Shown one piece after another: positions 51,418 to 59,321 of a stretch of DNA of 64,000 nucleotides. The translations under genes were made by a program, and so were the position numbers. This DNA comes from Rufibacter sp. XAAS-G3-1. GTDB lineage: Bacteria > Bacteroidota > Bacteroidia > Cytophagales > Hymenobacteraceae. The stretch lies in NCBI RefSeq assembly GCF_013623775.1, contig NZ_JABFAM010000008.1, positions 276,011 through 340,010 of the forward strand. The letters run 5' to 3'. The notes beneath the pieces are model-generated. The model was not told the DNA's origin and did not search any database. It worked only from the letters and a program-made list of their open reading frames with translations. The stretch's first letter is position 1; each line of letters starts with the position of its first letter.

Positions 51418-52536
51418 CTACACGGTTAAGCCCCGGGCGGCTAACTCGGCGCTCGCCTCATTGACGCGGTCGTACGCAATCTGTCCTTCCAGCCAATCGG
51501 CTAGCTCGGTTAAACCGCTGTTGAATTCTACCTGTGGGTAAAAGCCCAGTACTTCTTTGGCCAGGCTGATGTCGGCGTAACAGTGGCGGATGTCGCCTAC
51601 CCGGTACTTGCCAGTAATCTCGGGAGTTAATTCCTGTTTTCCCATTACCTCGGCTAGACGCTCGCCAATTTCCTTGATGGTGTAGTTGTTGCCGCTGCCT
51701 ACGTTGAAGACCTGTCCGTTGGCTTCCTCTTTCTCCATGGCCAGACGGCAGGCCAAGGCCACATCGCGCACGTGCACGAAATCGCGCTGCTGGTTTCCGT
51801 CCTCGAAAATCATGGGCGCATTGTTGTTCAGGAAGCGCGAGGCGAAGATAGCCAGCACGCCGGTGTACGGGTTAGACAAGGCCTGCCGCGTGCCGTACAC
51901 GTTGAAGAAGCGCATGGCTACCGTTGGGATGTTGTAGGCACGGCCCACCATCAAGCAAAGCCGCTCCTGGTCATATTTGGAAAGCGCGTACACGGATGAC
52001 AGGCACGGAATCTTTGACTCGGGCGTAGCCATGGGCGTCAGCGCCTCACCTTTTTCGCTTTTCAATTCCCATTCGCCGGCCTTAAGTTGCTCTAAACCGC
52101 GCTCGGTGGCAATCACCTTTTCACCTGAAGGGGAGGTGTACAACCCTTCGCCGTAGATGCTCATGCTGGAGGCCACCACCAGTTTGCTTACCGGCTTTTC
52201 AATCAGGCACTCCAGTAAAACGGCGGTGCCGATGTTGTTCACATCAGTATATTCCTTGATTTCATACATGCTCTGGCCCACGCCCACCATGGCGGCGAAG
52301 TGGAACACGGCCTCTACGCCGTCCAAGGCTTTGAGCACGGCCGCTTTGTCGCGCACGTCGCCTACCTGCAGCTCCACGGCGGGGTTCAGGTACTCGGGGC
52401 GCTCACAGTCTTTGCCGTGCACCTGCTCAGAAAGGTTGTCCAGAGCGCGTACCTCATATCCGAAGTGGAGGAGTTCATCTGCCAGGTGAGACCCAATGAA
52501 GCCAGCACCGCCGGTAATCAAGACTTTCTTTTTCAT
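51418..52536 (-). CDS. NAD-dependent sugar epimerase (dTDP-L-rhamnose 4-epimerase-like)
   Basis: The preferred start is the Met at 52536 (MKKKVLITGGAGFIGSHLAD), giving 372 residues. Extended SDR features are the Rossmann GGAGFIGS, FHFAAMVGVGQSMYE, SSMSIYGEGLY and the Tyr-x3-Lys pair in SVYALSKYDQERL. The RFFNVYGTRQALSNPYTGV block is common to dTDP-rhamnose and UDP-sugar epimerases. It makes a nucleotide sugar for the transferases of this operon. It is the first intact gene of the leftward operon and lies 28 bases after an SDR remnant. Confidence 0.92.
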   Translation of the reverse strand: MKKKVLITGGAGFIGSHLADELLHFGYEVRALDNLSEQVHGKDCERPEYLNPAVELQVGDVRDKAAVLKALDGVEAVFHFAAMVGVGQSMYEIKEYTDVNNIGTAVLLECLIEKPVSKLVVASSMSIYGEGLYTSPSGEKVIATERGLEQLKAGEWELKSEKGEALTPMATPESKIPCLSSVYALSKYDQERLCLMVGRAYNIPTVAMRFFNVYGTRQALSNPYTGVLAIFASRFLNNNAPMIFEDGNQQRDFVHVRDVALACRLAMEKEEANGQVFNVGSGNNYTIKEIGERLAEVMGKQELTPEITGKYRVGDIRHCYADISLAKEVLGFYPQVEFNSGLTELADWLEGQIAYDRVNEASAELAARGLTV

Positions 52537-52564
52537 AGTTGTCAGTGGGTGTGTCATAAGGGGG

Positions 52565-52828
52565 TTAAAAGGGTTGGAGGGAGGGGCATACCGTAAGGTG
52601 GTTCAGCGAGACATGCCTTGGTCTCTGCAACGCAAACAGCACCGTCTCGGCTACCTCGTCAGGGCTCAAAGCTCCGTACCCAATATTATATCCTGAAATT
52701 GTGTTTTGAAAGAAGTTGGTGTCTGCGCCCAAGACGCAAAGCTTTTCGGCGATGGCCTTCCCGATATTGGACGCTCCGCCACTTACAAGGGCGACAGAGG
52801 TCTGCGTACGGGAGGAGCTTACAACCAT
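52565..52828 (-). pseudogene. Internally deleted short-chain dehydrogenase
   Basis: The 87-codon frame joins an SDR N-terminus (TSVALVSGGASNIGKAIAEK, the TGxxxGxG-type cofactor loop, here SGGASNIG) directly to an SDR C-terminus (LSPDEVAETVLFALQRPRHV). About 150-180 residues, including the Ser-Tyr-Lys catalytic residues, are missing, and the junction (FFQNTISGYNIGYG) resembles neither part. It stands at the promoter end of the glycan operon, so the operon probably began with an active dehydrogenase. The frame stays open, so a short product is possible but cannot be a working SDR. Confidence 0.75.
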
Positions 52829-53301
52829 AGAAGAAGATGCTGATGAATTAATATATAGCTTTTTTGCTTTTTATAACTAAAGGAAAGAACGTGCAAAGGC
52901 ATCTTTGGGTTGTAGCTACAAAGCTTTATTGGTATTAATTCGGATATTTAGTACGTATAAATATCAAGGATTGTTGAAGCTTAGGCACATTCTACAGGTA
53001 AATCAGGCTCTTTTAAAGTAAGCCTGTTTCTGTGCTATTTTCAGGAAAAGCAGCTCAAACCAGAAGGCAAAAAAAATACCTTCTGGTTGTGACCAGAAGG
53101 TAGAAAGAATATTCTGTTTTTAGCCTATTTTCTTTAAAACAGCCTTAAAGCATGTTTAGATTTGAGGTTTGCAGGCTCAACTACCCAGAGAAAGGTTCTG
53201 CGGAAGCGTTTTTTGAGGGGCTAAGCAGCGCCACGGGGCGAGTTCTTTTTCTGGTTGTTTGCCGCGCAAAGATGAAATGTAAACATGCTCTTAAAACAGA
53301 T
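52829..53301. repeat. Spacer with hairpins and two family B copies
   Basis: No gene. An AT-rich stretch (52829-52980) may hold the promoter of the glycan operon. Family B copies lie at about 53017-53058 and 53113-53152, and CTTCTGGTTGTGACCAGAAG at 53080-53099 is a hairpin. Confidence 0.6.
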
Positions 53302-54612
53302 TTACAGGATATCGTCCCGTTTGTCTTCGGTAACAGTAAGGAGTACGGATTCTACGTTGCGGTCGGTTTTCTCCAGAATCTTGAATTCATAGACGCCGTG
53401 CACCACGGTTTCGCCAATCTCGGGGATGCGGCCGTAGATCATGTTGAGGTAACCGCCTACGGTTTCGTAATCCTCGCCTTCGGGGAGCGGATAGGGCAGG
53501 TCATCGTTCACATCCAGGATAGACGCCGAGGTATCGACCTTGAACTCAAAATCGCCTAGCTTCTCTACCAGCGGAACTTCCTCATCGTACTCGTCCTGGA
53601 TTTCGCCTACCAGTTCCTCAATGATGTCCTCAATGGTGACAATGCCCGAGGTGCCGCCAAATTCGTCAGAGACCACGGCAATGTGCATGCGGTTGCGCTG
53701 GAAGTCTTTGAGTAAACGGCTTATTTTCTTGGTTTCGGGCACAAAGTAGGGTTGGCGCATGAGCTTCTCCAGGTTCACCTGTTCGCCGGCGCGCAGTACC
53801 ACCAGCAGGTCTTTCACGTACAGGATGCCCACAATATTATCAATGGTTTCGCGGTAGATGGGCATGCGGGTGTAGCCTTCGTTGAACACCGCCTCAAAGA
53901 TTTCTTCTTCGGTAGAGTCAAGATCCAGGGCTACCAGTTTGGTGCGGGGCACCATGATCTGCTTGACCATGCGCTCATTGAACTCAAACACGTTCTCAAT
54001 CAACTCCTGCTGACTGCCGCCAATCTCGCCGCTCTCGGCACTTTGCTCAAACAATAATCTGAGTTCCTGAGCGGTGTGTACTTCTGAACCGTGCATGGGC
54101 GTGATGCCCACGCTGCGCAGGATAATGTTAGACAAACCGTTCAGGACGTAGATGAAGGGCAGCAGAATGTAGTAGAAGATACGCAGCGGAATGGCGATGG
54201 CCAGCGTGGTGGACTCAGGCCGCTGAATGGCCAATGATTTAGGGGCCAGTTCGCCAAACACAATGTGGAGCACCGTAATGACGGCAAAAGAAATAGGGAG
54301 GGCAATTTTGTGGGCCAATACCGGGTCAGCGCCAAACCCAAACGCCTGCATGATGCTGATGATGATTTCAGATACCACGCCTTCGCCAATCCAACCCAAG
54401 CCCAGCGAGGCCAGCGTGATGCCTAGCTGCGTGGCGGAGAGGTAGGCGTCCAGGTGCCCGATCATGTGGTGGGCGATCTTGGCGAGTTGATTACCGGCCT
54501 GCGCCCGAAGTTCCATCTGCGAGGCCCGGACTTTTACCAACGCGAACTCAGCGGCTACAAAGAACCCATTGAGGGCAACCAATAATAAGGTTAAAAAGAT
54601 GTTGAGGATCAT
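53302..54612 (-). CDS. CorC/HlyC-type protein with DUF21 (CNNM), CBS and CorC domains
   Basis: 436 residues: an N-terminal CNNM/DUF21 membrane domain with about four spans (FLTLLLVALNGFFVAAEFALV onward), a CBS pair (VKQIMVPRTKLVALD and NIVGILYVKDLLVVL), and a C-terminal CorC_HlyC domain (FEFKVDTSASILDVNDDLPYPLPEGEDYETVGGYL motifs). These proteins are inner-membrane Mg2+/Co2+ transport or efflux factors; older annotations call them hemolysins. A good -33/-7 promoter lies upstream at 54656-54685. Confidence 0.94.
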   Translation of the reverse strand: MILNIFLTLLLVALNGFFVAAEFALVKVRASQMELRAQAGNQLAKIAHHMIGHLDAYLSATQLGITLASLGLGWIGEGVVSEIIISIMQAFGFGADPVLAHKIALPISFAVITVLHIVFGELAPKSLAIQRPESTTLAIAIPLRIFYYILLPFIYVLNGLSNIILRSVGITPMHGSEVHTAQELRLLFEQSAESGEIGGSQQELIENVFEFNERMVKQIMVPRTKLVALDLDSTEEEIFEAVFNEGYTRMPIYRETIDNIVGILYVKDLLVVLRAGEQVNLEKLMRQPYFVPETKKISRLLKDFQRNRMHIAVVSDEFGGTSGIVTIEDIIEELVGEIQDEYDEEVPLVEKLGDFEFKVDTSASILDVNDDLPYPLPEGEDYETVGGYLNMIYGRIPEIGETVVHGVYEFKILEKTDRNVESVLLTVTEDKRDDIL

Positions 54613-54655
54613 AGTTTTTGGCGCCTTCTTAGGGGTATAAAAGAGACGCTTGCTT

Positions 54656-54685
54656 CAAATTTAAGGGTTTATTGGCACTATCAAA
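54656..54685 (-). promoter_or_regulatory. Bacteroidota promoter of the CorC-type gene
   Basis: On the minus strand TTTG, an 18-base spacer, then TAAATTTG (exact TAnnTTTG). It lies about 45 bases before the start codon. Confidence 0.55.
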
Positions 54686-54810
54686 GTATTAGGATCGTTT
54701 CCTGTACGAGAACCCCGCCAGAAAGTAAGCCGCAAGTCGCCCTAAATAAAAGGCTTCGGGCGGGTATGTTCGGGTTTACGGCAGATTTGTAGTAATTTGC
54801 CGCTCTTTAT

Positions 54811-57057
54811 ATGAAGCTTAAAAATCAAATGATAATAGATTGGAAACGCGTCATGGGATTGCTGCTGCCTTTGCTCTTTCTGGTGCTGGCGGCGCAGGCC
54901 CAGATTCTCAAACCCGCCACGTGGAGCCACGACGTCTCTGCCCAGGAAGTGAAAGTAGGCGAGGAGGTGGAGCTTATCTTCAACGCGAAAATTATCCCCG
55001 AGTGGTACCTGTATTCCTCTGACTTTGACCCAGATCTGGGGCCCATTGTCACCGCGTTCACGTTCCAGAAACATCCTTCCTATGCGCTGGTGGGCAAAAT
55101 AAAGCCCGTAAACCCCAAGAAAAAATATGACAATACCTGGGGCGGCGAATACACTTATTTCACTAAAACGGGCCAATTTAGGCAGCGAATTAAAGTGCTG
55201 CAGCCCACGCTGGTGGTGAAAGGAAGCTATGAGTACCAGGTGTGTTCTGAGGTGAACGGCCAGTGTATTCCCGGCGAAGGCGACTTCAACTTCACCCAGA
55301 TCAAAGTACTGCCGGGAGCCGCCCCTGCCGCTACTCCGGCCCCCGGAACAGGTACTACCAACAACGGGAACACCCCAACCCCCGGCGCGCCCGCAAGCGA
55401 AGCTAACACCAATGTCCCTGGTACTGCAACTGCTGCCCCGGCCTCCACCAACACGGCCCTCACGTCAGATACTTCCCTGCTAAGCCCCGATGCCCCCGTG
55501 ACCGCTTTCCCGCAAGCGGAGGACAGCGCGCGAGCAAATTCCGCAGACCCGCTGTTGACGCAGATAGCTGAAACAACGGCCGCTGTAGAGAATGGCTCGG
55601 AGCAGGAAAGCTTGGGGGCTTTTTTTTTGTTGGCGTTCATGTTTGGGTTATCGGCGCTACTCACGCCTTGCGTATTCCCTATGATACCAATGACGGTGAG
55701 TTTCTTCACCAACAGCAGCACCACCCGCAGACAGGCTGTTTTCAAGGCGCTAGTCTATGGATTTTCCATTATTGCCATTTATACTTTGATAGGGGTGGTA
55801 TTTGCACGCATCTTTGGGGCCTCAGAAATCAACTATTACCTGAGTACCCACTGGCTTCCCAATGTGTTGTTTTTCATAGTGTTTATGGTGTTCGGGATGT
55901 CGTTCTTGGGCATGTTTGAGATAACGCTGCCGCATTCACTAGTGAACAAAATTGACGCACAAGCCGATAAAGGCGGTTTCTACGGGGTTTTTTTCATGGC
56001 TTTCACGTTGGCGGTGGTGTCTTTTTCCTGCACTGGCCCTATTGTGGGCACGGTCTTGATCGCCTCGGCGGGCGGTGAAATCCTCAAGCCTATTGTGGGT
56101 ATGTTCGGGTTCTCTCTGGCATTTGCTCTTCCGTTTACCCTGTTCGCTGTTTTTCCTAACCTACTTAACAGTCTGCCAAAATCTGGCGGCTGGCTCAACT
56201 CCGTGAAAGTGGTGCTAGGGTTTCTGGAACTGGCGTTGGCCCTCAAGTTCCTGAGTATTGCCGACCAAGTGTACCACTGGGGAATTCTTGACCGCGAAGT
56301 CTATCTGGCCTTATGGATCGTGATTTTCTCACTACTAGGTTTGTACCTACTGGGCAAACTCAAACTTTCGCATGACTCTGATTTTCCGTACCTGAGCGTG
56401 CCCCGTTTAATGCTAGCCATGGTCACTTTTTCGTTTGTGGTATACTTGGTGCCGGGCATGGTGGGCGCGCCACTCAAAGCGCTTTCAGGCTATTTGCCGC
56501 CACAGGCTACGCATGATTTTGACCTTGCGGCAATGCTCAGAAAAGATGGCAGCACCCAGAACGAAACTTGCGAAACGCCCAAGTTTGCCGAGTTTTTGCA
56601 TTTGCCGCACGGCCTTATAGGCTACTTTAATTTAGAGCAGGCAAAGCGTTGTGCCGCCGAGCAGAACAAGCCTATTTTCTTGGATTTCACCGGCCACGGC
56701 TGCGTGAATTGCCGCGAGATGGAAGCCAACGTTTGGTCAGATCCCCAAGTGCTGAAACGCCTCCGTGAAAACTACGTGATTGTGGCCTTATATGTGGACG
56801 ATAAAACTGAACTCCCCCAGAGCGAGTGGGTCACCAGCACTCACGACGGAAAAGTGAAAAACACTATTGGCAAAAAGAACGCAGATTACCAGATAACCAA
56901 ATTCAACGTGAACGCCCAGCCCTACTACGTGCTCATGGACGAGAACGAGAATTCACTGGTAACTCCCATTGCGTATGAGAAAGACGTTCAGAAGTTCATT
57001 CAGTTTCTAGATGCCGGAGTAGCCGCTTACAAAGCCAAGCAAACTCAAGCGCAATAA
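54811..57057 (+). CDS. dsbD: Thiol:disulfide interchange protein DsbD
   Basis: 748 residues. A signal peptide (LLLPLLFLVLAAQAQ) is followed by the N-terminal DsbD alpha-like domain (WSHDVSAQEVKVGEEVEL, with cysteines in YQVCSEVNGQCIPGEG), a Pro/Ala/Thr-rich linker of about 90 residues, eight or so spans carrying LLTPCVFPMIPMTVSFF and FSCTGPIVGTVL (the membrane cysteine pair), and a C-terminal thioredoxin domain with CVNC in GHGCVNCREME. It carries electrons from cytoplasmic thioredoxin to periplasmic proteins. The linker is unusually long and low in complexity. Its terminator is 14 bases after the stop. Confidence 0.95.
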   Translation: MKLKNQMIIDWKRVMGLLLPLLFLVLAAQAQILKPATWSHDVSAQEVKVGEEVELIFNAKIIPEWYLYSSDFDPDLGPIVTAFTFQKHPSYALVGKIKPVNPKKKYDNTWGGEYTYFTKTGQFRQRIKVLQPTLVVKGSYEYQVCSEVNGQCIPGEGDFNFTQIKVLPGAAPAATPAPGTGTTNNGNTPTPGAPASEANTNVPGTATAAPASTNTALTSDTSLLSPDAPVTAFPQAEDSARANSADPLLTQIAETTAAVENGSEQESLGAFFLLAFMFGLSALLTPCVFPMIPMTVSFFTNSSTTRRQAVFKALVYGFSIIAIYTLIGVVFARIFGASEINYYLSTHWLPNVLFFIVFMVFGMSFLGMFEITLPHSLVNKIDAQADKGGFYGVFFMAFTLAVVSFSCTGPIVGTVLIASAGGEILKPIVGMFGFSLAFALPFTLFAVFPNLLNSLPKSGGWLNSVKVVLGFLELALALKFLSIADQVYHWGILDREVYLALWIVIFSLLGLYLLGKLKLSHDSDFPYLSVPRLMLAMVTFSFVVYLVPGMVGAPLKALSGYLPPQATHDFDLAAMLRKDGSTQNETCETPKFAEFLHLPHGLIGYFNLEQAKRCAAEQNKPIFLDFTGHGCVNCREMEANVWSDPQVLKRLRENYVIVALYVDDKTELPQSEWVTSTHDGKVKNTIGKKNADYQITKFNVNAQPYYVLMDENENSLVTPIAYEKDVQKFIQFLDAGVAAYKAKQTQAQ

Positions 57058-57070
57058 ACAGTTTAAAGAA

Positions 57071-57108
57071 AACAGAAAAGCCCCGGTAGTGCCGGGGCTT
57101 TTCTGTTT
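57071..57108 (+). terminator. dsbD terminator
   Basis: Perfect 16-base arms AACAGAAAAGCCCCGG / CCGGGGCTTTTCTGTT with a 5-base loop. A degenerate family B copy follows at 57105-57140. Confidence 0.92.
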
Positions 57109-57141
57109 TAAGCCCATTTTCTGGAAAGAAGCCCTAAAACG

Positions 57142-57672
57142 TTACTTCTCATCATATTTCTCTCTGAAAAGCTGCTTCTGCCGCAAATACTCCGGGTGGC
57201 CCTTGGCCCTAAACCAATATTCTTTGAAAATAGCGGCGGCTTGCGCTTTTTCATTGGTTAAGGCATCTGCCTCCTGCGGAAGCACTGCATTCCCCTTGTT
57301 CGCGCTGCCCGAGGAGTAAGGATAAGGAAGCCCCTGGTTGTTCGCCTCCGGCGAGGCCGTGTATTTCTTGCCGCCTTTGTGGTTGGCGTAGCGGCGGGCC
57401 CGGGTGAAGCCCATCTGCAGGAATTTCCGCGCCATGTCAGCACCCACAAAGTCCTGCTGCGCCAAGTACGCTTCAAACAGGCTGTGAATCTTCTCGGCCG
57501 ATGCTTTTGCCACTTCCACGTTCCTGAACCGCCAGTGCGGCAGGATTTCGCTCTTGTAGGGCTCTACCAGCAGCACGCCCTGTTCGCCCACCCCCACGCG
57601 GTACAGCTCGGGGTGAAGGCGGAAATCTGTGTTTTTAAAATCAAGCGTGTAGTTGAAGCCGTTTTTAGCCAT
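57142..57672 (-). CDS. DUF4385 family protein
   Basis: The 176-residue protein opens FNYTLDFKNTDFRLHPELYRVGVG and has LLVEPYKSEILPHWRF and MARKFLQMGFTRARRYANHKGGKKY, the conserved blocks of DUF4385, a family of unknown function found in many bacteria and some eukaryotes. It has no signal peptide or membrane span; the basic C-terminal region (RAKGHPEYLRQKQLFREKY) suggests a nucleic-acid or ribosome contact, but this is inference. It converges with dsbD. Confidence 0.9.
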   Translation of the reverse strand: MAKNGFNYTLDFKNTDFRLHPELYRVGVGEQGVLLVEPYKSEILPHWRFRNVEVAKASAEKIHSLFEAYLAQQDFVGADMARKFLQMGFTRARRYANHKGGKKYTASPEANNQGLPYPYSSGSANKGNAVLPQEADALTNEKAQAAAIFKEYWFRAKGHPEYLRQKQLFREKYDEK

Positions 57673-57750
57673 AGCGGTTTATACGAGACAGGCGGAAGCA
57701 CCCAATCTGGGGTAAATACGTATGCGAGGTGTTTACATTCCTTTTCTACT

Positions 57751-58308
57751 ATGAAACGTGCAACTCAGTTTTCTATACCCCTGCTGCTGCCCTTGGTTGT
57801 GACGGCTTTTCTGGTGACTTCCTGTGACACTACACCCCGCGAGCGGAAAGAGAAAGTGGCCGATGAACTGGGAAAGCTGGATGAAAAAGCCAACGAGGCC
57901 GCCGTCAAAACCAAGGATGAGCTAAAAGAAGCTGGCCGCGCCCTGGCCAGGCAACGCGCCGAGCGCAAGGAGCGGGAGGCCCGCGGCACGGTGGCCGGAA
58001 AGCAGGCCCAAATGGAACGGGAGCTGTTAGGCGAATACAGCACCCTTTCCCAGGTTCCCGCCAACAGCCTACGCGATGCCTATGTGTATTTCCTGCAACA
58101 AGTACGCAACCGCAAAGATGTCTGGACTTCAGAAGACTGGGACTACGCCAACGCCATCTACAAACGCCTGAACGAACGCGAAAAAGCCCTGCATGACGAC
58201 ATCATCCTGCGGCACGCCACCAAAATAAAAGCCTTGCAGGCCGAGTACGTTGCCTTAGAAAACCAAGCCGACCTAAAGGACTACCAACGCATCAAGAAAG
58301 AACAGTAA
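57751..58308 (+). CDS. Hypothetical coiled-coil lipoprotein, 185 aa
   Basis: The Met at 57751 (MKRATQFSIPLLLPLV) begins a lipoprotein signal ending in LVTSC; the longer open frame from 57379 is antisense to the DUF4385 gene and is discarded. Residues 30-90 are a highly charged coiled coil (KVADELGKLDEKANEA, RQRAERKEREARG). The C-terminal part SLRDAYVYFLQQVRNRKDVW...ALHDDIILRHATKIKALQAEY is helical and resembles small stress-response lipoproteins. No known function; expected at a periplasmic membrane surface. Confidence 0.78.
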   Translation: MKRATQFSIPLLLPLVVTAFLVTSCDTTPRERKEKVADELGKLDEKANEAAVKTKDELKEAGRALARQRAERKEREARGTVAGKQAQMERELLGEYSTLSQVPANSLRDAYVYFLQQVRNRKDVWTSEDWDYANAIYKRLNEREKALHDDIILRHATKIKALQAEYVALENQADLKDYQRIKKEQ

Positions 58309-59321
58309 GGTGCTAATTTCTTAATGTGCTGATGTGCTAATTGGGAAGTTATACCCTACTGGTTCCTTTCTGCACAGCAGCAACTATCTCTCCTCTCTTC
58401 CCTCTGGCTTCTGATGAAAGATTCCCCTCCTGGGAGGGGCAAGGGTGGGTTGCGGCGTGCATCTATGGCGCGGATTTACTTCCGTAACTTTTTCTCAGGT
58501 ATTTATACCACGGTTGAATGCTTGGTGCGCCTTAGAAGGAGATGGTGGAGCGCCAGAACCCACCCCTACCCCTCCGAGGAGGGGAATACGCCTATGTGGT
58601 AGAGTTCAGGCAATACGTGACAGAGACAAGGCAGTGCCTGGTCTCTATTGCTACTTTCCCCAATTCCAGTCTTCCCCGAGCGCGCCTCGCTTTTGGCCAT
58701 AGATAGACCTCTACTAAGAGCAAAGGACTTCTCAGGCCGAAAGGGCAGTGCGCTCGGGGAAGACGGGGCCTCGCGGCCGTGAGCGCATACCGCCAGAGAT
58801 GAAACAATACAGCACCTGCACCCACGCAAAAACAGAAAAACCAAGGGAATAGTAAACTGCATGCACAAACTAACCACTCTCCAAAGAAGCCACTTCTAGG
58901 CAGAGGCCAAAGCGCAAAAACATAAGAGAATTATAAGCCACATAAGTAAATCCACGCCAGAGCAGGGCATCCTCTACCTTTCCCCTACAAGAATGCTGCT
59001 TCGTAGCAGATGCGGGCTTACCTGGCACAAATCAACGGAAGATATGAAGCTGCAGTGGCTTGCCTTTAAAGACAACTCCTTCGTAAACCTGTTTTGAGCC
59101 TACTTTTAGCAAAAGAGGCTCAAAACCCCAACCTCTTTTGCTTTATTCAAAAGCTAACTTTAAACACGCCCTTAAAAATGGGAAGGTTGGGAGAAAGAAT
59201 ACACAAAGCAACTGTTCAATTTTTGGGATTGGCTAAATTACAAGCGAACTTTGTGCAACTGCATACGCGTTAGCGGATAAGTTGCGTTATTCCAAGAACA
59301 GATACCTTAACCAGTGCCTTC
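58309..59321. repeat. One-kilobase spacer with several inverted pairs
   Basis: No gene found. Inverted pair 1: GATTCCCCTCCTGGGAGGGG (58420) and the matching CCCCTCCGAGGAGGGGAAT (to about 58588), enclosing a fragment GGCGCGGATTTACTTCCG related to 30120-30207. Next is AGAGACAAGGCAGTGCCTGG near 58621, a relative of 25256. Inverted pair 2: GTCTTCCCCGAGCGCGCC (58668) and GTGCGCTCGGGGAAGAC (58755). A family B copy with arms TTTTGAGCCTACTTTT/AAAAGAGGCTCAAAA lies at 59092-59125. Confidence 0.75.
59221..59253 (+). promoter_or_regulatory. Possible promoter of the 642-residue protein gene
   Basis: TTTTG, about 20 bases, then GAACTTTG (one mismatch to TAnnTTTG), 69 bases before the ATG. Confidence 0.35.

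Noticed and set aside
53152..53559. 135-codon plus-strand frame near the CorC-type gene
   Set aside because: It begins in a family B palindrome and otherwise lies antisense to the end of the CorC-type gene.
57379..57750. Extended start of the coiled-coil lipoprotein
   Set aside because: This part is antisense to the DUF4385 gene, and the lipoprotein signal begins at 57751.
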